NCBI GenBank assembly: GCA_021817185.1
Contig: JAKAVU010000008.1
Location: 1 to 21,855 of the forward strand
Reading direction: 5' to 3'
Length of the DNA stretch: 21,855 nucleotides
Origin: a bacterium
GTDB taxonomy: Bacteria; Chloroflexota; Dormibacteria; UBA8260; Bog-877
How positions within the stretch are numbered: the first letter of the stretch is position 1; every line of letters begins with the position of its first letter. A program made the position numbers and the translations under genes. Below, one piece after another: positions 15,670-21,855 of the stretch. The notes beneath the pieces are model-generated. The model saw only the letters and a program-made list of their open reading frames with translations. It searched no databases and had not been told where the DNA came from.

Positions 15670-18600
15670 CCGAGCCCAGCAAGCAACGGGGCAGGACAGG
15701 GCGCGCCATGCTCCGCCGGCGGAGTCCGGATGGGCCCAGGGCGGAACCCAGAGTTCGACTGTGGGCCGCGGTATCGCTTGCCGTGTCAGGACTGCTTGGA
15801 CTTTGGCTCCTGCGCAATCAGCTCGCCGGTGCAAGTCGGACCGTCACCCTTGCCAAGAACACCGTGGATGGTACCACGGCTGGCTGGGTCCTATCCGCGC
15901 TCCTCTGGGTGACGCTCGGTGCAGCGTTAGTCCTGTCGATCTTGGTGGCGAGGAGCCGAATGGATACCGCCGGGCCAGCCAGTCAGCCGGAACGGGACTT
16001 CCGTCTATCGGAGTCTGCAACCAGCGTGAATGTCGGGCTCCCCCGGAAAGCACGCCCACACCGCCGCCGCTGGCGCGGGATCTGTTTCGCCGGTCTGGGA
16101 GCGATCTTCGTGGTGGCGGTGTATCACGGTCTCCTCCGCCCCGGGGTCATCACCTGGGGGGACTGGGGGTACTTCATCAATGCCGGTGCTGTGAAGAACT
16201 ACTTTCCCGTCCCCTCCCTGTGGTCGTTTGCCAATCTCGGCATCCCAAACATCCTGGGAGGAGCCCTCGACCCAATCGAATCCATGATGGGAGCCATGGC
16301 CAGAGTAGGGATCCCGTACAGCGTTCTCGAACGCCTGTGGTTTTACGTTCCGGCGGTCGTGCTCTCGTACCTGGGAGCCGCAATGCTGGCAAGACAGCTG
16401 AACGCGTCCGCCTCGGCTCTGACATGGAGTGCTGTCTTCTACTCGGTCAATCCATATGCTCTGGCGCTGATTTCAGGGGGACAACTTACCGTCGGCGTCG
16501 GGTACGCCCTCTTCCCATGGGTGGCACTAGCGGCAGTACGGATGTGGTCGAAAGGGACGATCGGAGCCGGGGCTGCGCTGGGAATGGCCGTCGGAATCCA
16601 AGCCTGGTTTGACCCGAGGACGGCCGGACTCTCGGTGGCCGGACTCTTGTTAAGTGTCGTAGTTTTGACCGCTGGGTCCGGGGTGAGGACGGTGACGCAA
16701 GCTCCGAAAGCTGCCATTCTGCTGTCGGGGCTCCTCTTCATACTGCTCCAGGGCCCGTGGTTGGTGCCAGCGGTGATGGCCGTGCCTGCCCACCTCCCCG
16801 CGGGCTACACGACAGCAGGCGCGCTCTCGACTTTCAGCCTCATCACTCTTGCCGATGGGTTAACCGTATTTCATCCCTTCTGGCCTGAGATGCAGTTCAT
16901 AGCGCTCCACAGCCTGCCCATATTGTGGCTGGTCGTGCCCGTAGCCATGGGGCTCGCGCTCTTCCGCGCTCCTGGCGATACGGGAGTGCAGGTCGGAGGA
17001 GCGTTGTTCCTGGTATCTGCCGCACTGGTCTCAGGTGCAAATGATCCCTTTGGCCCCCTGAACAGCTGGCTGTTCACCCACATCCCGGGAATGGATCTCT
17101 TCCGCGACCCCTCACCATACTTAGGGCTGGCAGCCATTGGAGTCGTGGTTGCCGTGAGCGCGGCATCAGGCGCAGAGCCCGCGCGACACTCAGCGGCTCC
17201 GGGTGCTGCGGGGGCTGACGAGCACCCGAAACCTGGCAGCCTGCAGATCCCGAAGGTGGCTCGCGCGCTGGTGGGGGTGTGGGCGGCGGCCTTGGTCGTG
17301 GTGAGCGCATGGCCAGCCCTTTCGGGGGCCCTGGGGCACAACTTGGCGCCTCGGGCAGTTCCGGCTCGCTACGTCGAACTGGCCCGCGAGATACTCCGTG
17401 GGCCCCCCGGCCCCGTGCTTTGGATACCGAGCACTTCCCGTTTCGCCCCCGTCAGCTCGGAGCATCCATCTGAGTCCGCCTTCAGCCTTGAGCAAATGAC
17501 CGCTGAATCCTTTCCGAATTCCGCCAGTGCCTTCTCATGGCTGGGAGTTCCAAGCGCCGTAGAAACCTTAATTCAGCAATACGACGTCCGCACCGTCGTG
17601 GTGCGGGACAGCGCCGCCTCATACCGCAATATTTCAATAGACCCCACAGCCACCAGGAGAGCTGCTCTGACGGTGCTGAGCTCGCTTACGGGGACTCGGA
17701 TGACGCGACTGCCGGGCCTCACGCTGTTCCAACTAAGCGCCCCCCCGTACCCTTTGGGGCTTTATCAAGCCGTGCTAGGTGCGGGCGGACCGAGGCTCGA
17801 GAGCGATGCGTCCGCGAGTCCCCTAAGTAGTGGAGGTGCTTTCTCCGTCACCTTCGGCCACAAGCTTCAGGGGTGGGGCCCGGTGGGAGATGGCAATGAC
17901 TACCTGCACCAGTCTCTGGCCCAGGCGGGAATCTCCGCGGCAGTGCTGGGCCGAGGCCGAAACCGCTTTCTTCGCCTTGCGGTGCGCTACGGCGCCGCGT
18001 CAATTTCGCGCCAGCTGCCTACATGTCCGACTTCAGGCATCCAGCAGGTCCTAGTGCGTTACCGCACCACTGGCACGGCATCGCTTTCGGTCCTGGTGTT
18101 CACTGCGGCTCAGGCGGGGCCAGTGGCGAACGTTTCGCTTGCCCGGACTGGTGGTCGTTGGGAGACAGCATCCACACGGGTGATTCTTGCCCCAACGCTG
18201 CAGACCTGGCAGAAGCAGGCGAAGTTGTCAGGATGTGCCCTCATTCTCAGCGCCGAGCCGTCAGCGCCAGGGACTCTGTCATCCGCCGATGTGTCGTCGG
18301 TGTCGCTCTCCGCCCCTACCCCGACTCCAGCTGCCTGCGTGGCGTTCGCCTCTTCCACCGACAGGGGTGCCGGATGCCAGCTGACAGCGCCAGCCGGCAC
18401 GCAGATGGAAGCGGGGGGAGACCGAATCACCGCCGCCGTCCGGCGCTCTAGCAAGCCCCAACTAGTTACCTTCTGGCAGCTCTACAACTCCGGCTGGGTT
18501 GCTCGTGGTTCGGGGGGAGACGTGCTGCGCCACGTGCGGGTAGATGGTTGGGCAAATGGGTTCCTTCTTCCCCCATCTGTCCGCCCCACATCCCTTGAGA

Positions 18601-18725
18601 TCGTGTACCAGCCCCAGCTACTTGTCGGTTATGGATATTTGGGCCTCTTTGGCGCAGCCGCAGTTGTGGTCCTCATCGGGTCGGCTTCACTTCGTACTCG
18701 CCGCGCCCGCCTCCGTCACCGATAA
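15666..18725 (+). CDS. large GT-C-like membrane protein with exported C-terminal region
   Basis: A 1019-residue membrane protein. Two early helices (31-50, 73-95) are followed by an Arg-rich cytoplasmic stretch (~98-137). A GT-C-like core starts with helix 138-155 and the acidic loop VITWGDWGYFINAGA (161-175; Asp166 is the likely catalytic or metal residue), and VNPYALALISGGQLTVGVGY lies in the middle. About ten further helices run to ~residue 560. Roughly 440 residues of Ser/Thr/Ala-rich, beta-type sequence follow, ending in one last helix (LVGYGYLGLFGAAAVVVLIG) and a basic tail, so this region should lie outside the cell. The design recalls AftD-like arabinosyltransferases, which carry carbohydrate-binding modules after a GT-C core; this is by architecture, not proven homology. 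ATG 15666 has an AGAAGG ribosome site and overlaps the previous stop. A frame open from 14940 is only read-through upstream. It ends the operon. Confidence 0.8.
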   Translation: MTEPSKQRGRTGRAMLRRRSPDGPRAEPRVRLWAAVSLAVSGLLGLWLLRNQLAGASRTVTLAKNTVDGTTAGWVLSALLWVTLGAALVLSILVARSRMDTAGPASQPERDFRLSESATSVNVGLPRKARPHRRRWRGICFAGLGAIFVVAVYHGLLRPGVITWGDWGYFINAGAVKNYFPVPSLWSFANLGIPNILGGALDPIESMMGAMARVGIPYSVLERLWFYVPAVVLSYLGAAMLARQLNASASALTWSAVFYSVNPYALALISGGQLTVGVGYALFPWVALAAVRMWSKGTIGAGAALGMAVGIQAWFDPRTAGLSVAGLLLSVVVLTAGSGVRTVTQAPKAAILLSGLLFILLQGPWLVPAVMAVPAHLPAGYTTAGALSTFSLITLADGLTVFHPFWPEMQFIALHSLPILWLVVPVAMGLALFRAPGDTGVQVGGALFLVSAALVSGANDPFGPLNSWLFTHIPGMDLFRDPSPYLGLAAIGVVVAVSAASGAEPARHSAAPGAAGADEHPKPGSLQIPKVARALVGVWAAALVVVSAWPALSGALGHNLAPRAVPARYVELAREILRGPPGPVLWIPSTSRFAPVSSEHPSESAFSLEQMTAESFPNSASAFSWLGVPSAVETLIQQYDVRTVVVRDSAASYRNISIDPTATRRAALTVLSSLTGTRMTRLPGLTLFQLSAPPYPLGLYQAVLGAGGPRLESDASASPLSSGGAFSVTFGHKLQGWGPVGDGNDYLHQSLAQAGISAAVLGRGRNRFLRLAVRYGAASISRQLPTCPTSGIQQVLVRYRTTGTASLSVLVFTAAQAGPVANVSLARTGGRWETASTRVILAPTLQTWQKQAKLSGCALILSAEPSAPGTLSSADVSSVSLSAPTPTPAACVAFASSTDRGAGCQLTAPAGTQMEAGGDRITAAVRRSSKPQLVTFWQLYNSGWVARGSGGDVLRHVRVDGWANGFLLPPSVRPTSLEIVYQPQLLVGYGYLGLFGAAAVVVLIGSASLRTRRARLRHR

Positions 18726-18882
18726 TGGCTCCTGAACCAGCTGGTGCCCGACCATCGGGCACGTCCGCGGTGGACATCCCGATGACATGAGTCACTTCCG
18801 GAACGGCGTCGACGACACTTCGTCCGATCGCAAGCGAGGTAAGAGCGGCCGTCTGGCCATCCTTTCTTCGCCCACCCGGCAT
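18673..18882 (-). CDS. 69-codon ORF coupled to sufS, possible remnant
   Basis: ATG 18882 follows the sufS stop directly (TGAATG), and the last sufS codons supply GGAGGT four bases upstream, a strong ribosome site. The product opens with MPGGRRKDGQTAALTSLAIG and continues with PEVTHVIGMSTADVPDG. I recognise no family, and it is not SufU-like or SufT-like. Its 3' end is antisense to the last 53 bases of the large membrane-protein gene. It may be a real small protein, a truncated or chimeric gene at the edge of the glycan island, or a chance frame after an accidental site. The position, where sufU often sits, makes it worth noting. Confidence 0.25.
   Translation of the reverse strand: MPGGRRKDGQTAALTSLAIGRSVVDAVPEVTHVIGMSTADVPDGRAPAGSGAIIGDGGGRGEYEVKPTR
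18744..18762 (+). terminator. short hairpin after the operon, no T-tract
   Basis: GTGCCCG (18744-18750) and CGGGCAC (18756-18762) form a perfect 7-bp stem with a 5-nt ACCAT loop, starting 19 nt after the stop of the last glycan gene. It lies in the 157-bp gap between convergent genes, so it could reduce read-through from both sides. The missing T-tract makes it weak evidence for an intrinsic terminator. Confidence 0.4.
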
Positions 18883-20118
18883 TCAACCTCCGAAGATCCG
18901 CTGAACCCGCTCCAGCCCCCGAACTAGAGCGTTCACCTCCTCGCTCCGGTTGTACAGGTCCACGCTCGCCCTGGTGGTAGCCGCAACGCCCAGGGTGCCC
19001 ATAAGAGGCTGGCAGCAGTGGTGCCCCGCCCTGACCGCCACTCCTTCTCGGTCGAGGATCGTCCCCACGTCGTGGGGGTGGACGCCCTCCAGGTTGAAGG
19101 ACATCACGCCTGCCCTGTCCGCGCCACGAGGACCGTACTGAGTCACCCCTTGGACCTCGGACAACGCTTCGATAGCGTAGTCGGTGAGCTCCTCCTCGTG
19201 ACGGCGGACCGCATCCATCCCCAGCCCCTCAAGGTAGGAGATGGCGGCCGAAAGCCCTGCCGCCCCGGCTATGTCCGGGGTCCCCGCCTCGAACTTGTGG
19301 GGCACCTCGTCCCAGGTGGTGTGGTCCAGCTGCACCACTGAGATCATGGAGCCTCCGGTGAGGAAGGGAGGCATCTCCTCCAGCAGCTCGGGCCGTCCCC
19401 AGAGCACCCCTATCCCGGTCGGCCCCAGCATCTTGTGCCCGGAGAAGGCGTAGAAGTCGGCCCCCAGCTCGGAGATGCTGACCGGCATGTGGGGCACCGC
19501 CTGGGCCCCGTCCACGCACACGGTAATCCCCTCTGAGTGCGCCAGCCGGACCAGCTCCGAGATCGGGTTTATGGTCCCCAGGACGTTGCTCACGTGGGTC
19601 ACCGCCAGGAGCCGGGTGGGTGCCCGCAGCAGCCGCTCCACGTCCTCCCAGTCCAGCCGCCCCTCGTCGGTTATCCCGATGAACTCCAGCTGGCAGCCCG
19701 TCTGCTCGCGCACCTGCTGCCAGGGGACGAGGTTGGAGTGGTGCTCCATGATTGTGGCCACGATCCGGTCCTGGGGCCCGAACCTGGGACGGGCGTAGGC
19801 CTGGGCCACCAGGTTCAGCCCCTCGGTCGTGTTGCGCACGAAGATGACGCCCCGCTCCTCCGCGGAGACCAAGCGGGCCACGTCGCGCCTGGCCTGTTCG
19901 AAGATCTCGGTGGCCCTCTCCCCCAGGGCGTGGACCCCGCGGTGGACGTTGGCGTTGGCGTGGAGGTAGTAGTCGGAGATGGCCCGGATCACCGACAGCG
20001 GCTTCTGCGAGGTGGCGGCGCTGTCCAGGTAGACCAGGGGGTGGCCGTTGACCCGCTCCTGGAGGATCGGGAAGTCCTTCCGGATCCTCTCCACGTCGAG
20101 GGCGGGGGCTACCTTCAC
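18883..20118 (-). CDS. sufS: SufS cysteine desulfurase
   Basis: A PLP-dependent class V enzyme of 411 residues that takes sulfur from L-cysteine as a persulfide and passes it to the SufBCD scaffold for Fe-S cluster assembly. The start region VERIRKDFPILQ and YLDSAATSQKP (30-40) are typical. H127 (MEHHSN), D203 (VDGAQAVPH), the PLP lysine K229 in FSGHKMLGPTG, and RAGHHCCQPLMGTLGV (363-378) with the catalytic Cys (368; a second Cys follows at 369) are all present. GTG 20118 overlaps the Rieske stop (GTGA); a longer frame back to 20427 is antisense-like and antisigma to any family. Nearly every codon of the first 40 ends in G or C (39 of 40), as expected for a native gene. No sufU follows. The call rests on motif order and the neighbouring sufB and sufD. 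Confidence 0.95.
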   Translation of the reverse strand: MKVAPALDVERIRKDFPILQERVNGHPLVYLDSAATSQKPLSVIRAISDYYLHANANVHRGVHALGERATEIFEQARRDVARLVSAEERGVIFVRNTTEGLNLVAQAYARPRFGPQDRIVATIMEHHSNLVPWQQVREQTGCQLEFIGITDEGRLDWEDVERLLRAPTRLLAVTHVSNVLGTINPISELVRLAHSEGITVCVDGAQAVPHMPVSISELGADFYAFSGHKMLGPTGIGVLWGRPELLEEMPPFLTGGSMISVVQLDHTTWDEVPHKFEAGTPDIAGAAGLSAAISYLEGLGMDAVRRHEEELTDYAIEALSEVQGVTQYGPRGADRAGVMSFNLEGVHPHDVGTILDREGVAVRAGHHCCQPLMGTLGVAATTRASVDLYNRSEEVNALVRGLERVQRIFGG

Positions 20119-20435
20119 CCCTCCAGCTCCACCCACACCTCTCCCTCCCGCACCTCCACCGGGTAAACCTGAACCGCCTCCACCGCCGGCAGCGAGATCG
20201 GCTCCCCCGAGCGGAGGTCGAACTGGCTGCCGTGCAGCGGGCACTCCACCGAGCAGGTGCTGGGGTGCAGCTCCCCCTCCGAGAGCGAGGCCAGGGCGTG
20301 GCTGCAGGTGTCGTCCAGGCAGTGGAACTGGCCCCCCACGTGGAAGAGCGCGATCGGCAGCTCGCCCACCTCCACCCGCGCGGCGTGGCCCTCCGGGATC
20401 GCCTCCGCGGGGCAGATCCGCAGCCATCTCCCCAT
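20115..20435 (-). CDS. Rieske-type [2Fe-2S] ferredoxin in the SUF operon
   Basis: A 106-residue Rieske protein. The two cluster-binding pairs are visible: CSH at 44-46 (C44, H46) and CPLHGSQFDLRSGEP from 65 (C65, H68), spaced as in NirD-like and dioxygenase-ferredoxin proteins. It would carry electrons at a [2Fe-2S] centre; genes of this type often lie in SUF operons of high-GC bacteria, perhaps feeding electrons to cluster assembly, but the exact job is not settled. ATG 20435 shares one base with the sufD stop (TGATG), and its own stop overlaps the sufS GTG start, so the three are translationally coupled. There are no signs of a signal peptide or membrane segment. Confidence 0.92.
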   Translation of the reverse strand: MGRWLRICPAEAIPEGHAARVEVGELPIALFHVGGQFHCLDDTCSHALASLSEGELHPSTCSVECPLHGSQFDLRSGEPISLPAVEAVQVYPVEVREGEVWVELEG

Positions 20436-21730
20436 CAGCTGGGGTGGGCGGAGAGGGCCCCCGAGCGGGCCAGCTGGTCCAGCGCCGAGAGCACCCAGCC
20501 CCGCGCCTCCTCGCGCAGCTCCCCCTCGGGGAAGGAGTCCACCACGTCGGCGAAGAAGCCCTCCACCACCAGCCGGCGGGCCTCCTCCCTCGTCACCCCG
20601 CGGGACTGGCAGTAGAAGAGCTGCTCCTCGTCGATGCGGCCAGCGGCCGTCCCGTGGGTGCAGCGCACGTCGTTGGCCAGGATCTCCAGGGTGGGGTTGC
20701 TGTCCGCCTTGGCCGTGGGGCTCAAGAGGAGGTTTCGGTTCTGCACGTAAGCGTTGGTCTTCTGCGCCCCCTCCTCGACCCGGATCAGCCCGGCGAACAC
20801 CGAGCGGGAGCGGTCCGCCACCGCCGCCCGGTAGAGGAGGTCGGAGACCGCTCCCCGGGCCAGGTGGTCCTGGAGGGACTGGAGGTCGAAGTGCTGCGAG
20901 CGCTGCCCCACGCAGAGGCCGGCAGAACGGAACTCGCAGCCCTCACCGGCCAGGTCCACCTCGACGTAGCTCTTGCCCCAGAGACCCCCCAAGAGGGCGA
21001 AGCTCAGCTGGTAGGAGGCTCCCTCCATGAGCCGCGCCCGGAGGGTCGACTGCAGGACGGCGTCCGCCCCCAGCCGCTGGGAGACCAGGTGGGTGAACTT
21101 GGCCCCCCGGCCCACAACCACCTCGGTCACCGGGACCAGGAGGCCGCGGGCGCTCTCCGGGGAGACCCACTCCTCCAGGATGGTGGCCGAGGCCCCCTCC
21201 TCCAACACCACCAGGGTGCGGGGGAAGGCGGCCTCCCCATCCCCCACCCCGTGACGGATCCGGACCGGCTCCTTGAGCTGCTCCCCCCGGCCCACGTGCA
21301 CCAGGCTCCCTTCCTGGAAGCGGGCGGTGTTGAGGGCCACCAGCTTGCGCAGCCCCGGAGCGGCCAGGGAGCCGAGGAGGGGCGCCCACCGCTCCGGCTC
21401 GGAGCGCAGCGCCTCTCCCAGCTCCCGGACCGTCACGGCCATGGCCGGTGGCACCGCCGAAGTGGCCTCGCCCATGGCACGGGGGCGGGCCATCTGCGGG
21501 AGCCACCCGCCGGGGGTGGCGGGGAGGTAGGAGGCCGGGTCCAGCTTGTCCACCTGGGGGGTCCGGCGCCAGTCCTCGTCCCTGGTCGAGGAGGGCCAGG
21601 GCATCTCCCGGTAGGCGGCCAGCGCCTGCTGGCGCAGGTGGGAGACGGCCTTGGGCTCCCCTCCCTCGAGCTCAGCCGGCACCGCCGAATCGCGGGTGAA
21701 GGGGGCGGACTCGGTCCTCAGCTCAGCCAT
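20435..21730 (-). CDS. sufD: SufD, Fe-S cluster assembly scaffold subunit
   Basis: A 431-residue SufD that pairs with SufB (and SufC ATPase) in the SufBC2D scaffold, where new Fe-S clusters form. The N-terminal part (WPSSTRDEDWRRTPQ, 46-60) is typical, and the repeating beta-strand core follows. Near the C-terminus is NPTLEILANDVRCTHGTAAG (345-364), with the conserved His359, followed by DEEQLFYCQSRGVTREEARR, the family hallmark. Length is normal. ATG 21730 is preceded by a purine-rich GGGGGAAGG and lies 30 nt after the sufB stop. Codon use is strongly GC-ending (29 of the first 33). SufC is not between sufD and sufS, so it must be elsewhere, possibly beyond the right edge of the window. Confidence 0.95.
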   Translation of the reverse strand: MAELRTESAPFTRDSAVPAELEGGEPKAVSHLRQQALAAYREMPWPSSTRDEDWRRTPQVDKLDPASYLPATPGGWLPQMARPRAMGEATSAVPPAMAVTVRELGEALRSEPERWAPLLGSLAAPGLRKLVALNTARFQEGSLVHVGRGEQLKEPVRIRHGVGDGEAAFPRTLVVLEEGASATILEEWVSPESARGLLVPVTEVVVGRGAKFTHLVSQRLGADAVLQSTLRARLMEGASYQLSFALLGGLWGKSYVEVDLAGEGCEFRSAGLCVGQRSQHFDLQSLQDHLARGAVSDLLYRAAVADRSRSVFAGLIRVEEGAQKTNAYVQNRNLLLSPTAKADSNPTLEILANDVRCTHGTAAGRIDEEQLFYCQSRGVTREEARRLVVEGFFADVVDSFPEGELREEARGWVLSALDQLARSGALSAHPS

Positions 21731-21760
21731 CGCCTTCCCCCATCCTGGTACAGCCAGAGT
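21731..21760 (-). promoter_or_regulatory. sufB-sufD gap with ribosome site
   Basis: The 30-nt spacer on the minus strand carries a purine-rich run (GGGGGAAGG) ending two bases before the sufD ATG; the useful core GGGGGA is spaced about 5-6 nt from the start. It supports ATG 21730 as the sufD start. No terminator or promoter is visible here. Confidence 0.55.
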
Positions 21761-21855
21761 TCACCCCACGCTGCCCTCCATCTGCAGGGCGATCAGCCGG
21801 TTGAGCTCCAGGGCGTACTCCATGGGCAGCTCCTTGACGAACGGCTCGATGAACC
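21761..21855 (-). CDS. sufB: SufB, 3' end only (gene continues past the window)
   Basis: The last 31 complete codons of sufB on the minus strand. The reading [20 protein letters not shown] followed by [10 protein letters not shown] and a TGA stop (21763-21761) is the near-invariant C-terminus of SufB, the scaffold subunit that carries the nascent Fe-S cluster with SufC and SufD. The rest lies right of 21855. The 30-nt gap to sufD and the shared direction show an operon. Confidence 0.93.
   Translation of the reverse strand, partial: FIEPFVKELPMEYALELNRLIALQMEGSVG

Noticed and set aside
20119..20427. N-terminal extension of sufS
   Set aside because: It overlaps the Rieske gene on the same strand in another frame and is Gly/Pro-rich; GTG 20118 matches the SufS N-terminus.
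1..21855. CRISPR arrays, tRNA genes, insertion sequences or integrase genes
   Set aside because: No regularly spaced identical repeats, no tRNA-like sequence and no transposase or integrase motifs were found on either strand by eye.

Overview
The window comes from a GC-rich bacterial chromosome. In hand-counted samples of 33-40 opening codons, flanking housekeeping-type genes end about 88-97% of codons in G or C. GTG starts and 1- or 4-base gene overlaps are common. Actinobacteria, Chloroflexota or a related high-GC lineage such as Dormibacterota would fit, but nothing here fixes the taxon; that is inference. No tRNA, rRNA, CRISPR array, transposase or integrase was seen.

Layout. (1) 1-488: no convincing gene. 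(2) 489-1818, minus: a decayed AAA/DUF4143-type ATPase with two one-base deletions and a lost Walker A lysine, preceded by three imperfect ~22-bp direct repeats. (3) 1883-3258, minus: a GT-B glycosyltransferase with one one-base deletion. (4) 3403-5028, plus: a multi-pass GT-C-like membrane protein, divergent from (3). (5) 5029-5553: a gap with a good sigma70-type promoter and a small ORF behind a strong ribosome binding site. (6) 5554-8874, plus: GT2 (polyprenyl-phosphate sugar synthase-like), Wzx-type flippase, GT4, tightly packed. (7) 8875-9413: a gap holding a perfect 22-bp palindrome and only doubtful ORFs. (8) 9414-18725, plus: an operon-like run of GT2-FkbM fusion, GT4, GT4, FkbM methyltransferase, GT4 and a 1019-residue GT-C-like membrane protein with a large exported C-terminal region. 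(9) 18726-18882: convergent gap with a short hairpin. (10) 18883-21855, minus: SUF iron-sulfur operon, sufB (3' end only), sufD, Rieske ferredoxin, sufS.

How the genes work together. The plus-strand cluster has the parts for a surface glycan. Cytoplasmic GT4/GT2 enzymes would build an oligosaccharide, FkbM domains would O-methylate sugars, the flippase would export a lipid-linked product, and GT-C-like proteins would add sugars outside from polyprenyl-phosphate donors, perhaps made by the GT2 at 5554. No initiating phosphoglycosyltransferase, Wzy polymerase, ligase or nucleotide-sugar enzyme is in the window, so the set is incomplete. The SUF genes are an independent housekeeping operon.

The most notable signals are a codon-composition island from inside the 3' part of the GT2 gene (about 6.1 kb) to 18.7 kb, which suggests acquisition or exchange of the glycan locus; the GT2-FkbM fusion alongside a free FkbM; and the concentration of frameshifts in the leftmost 3.3 kb.
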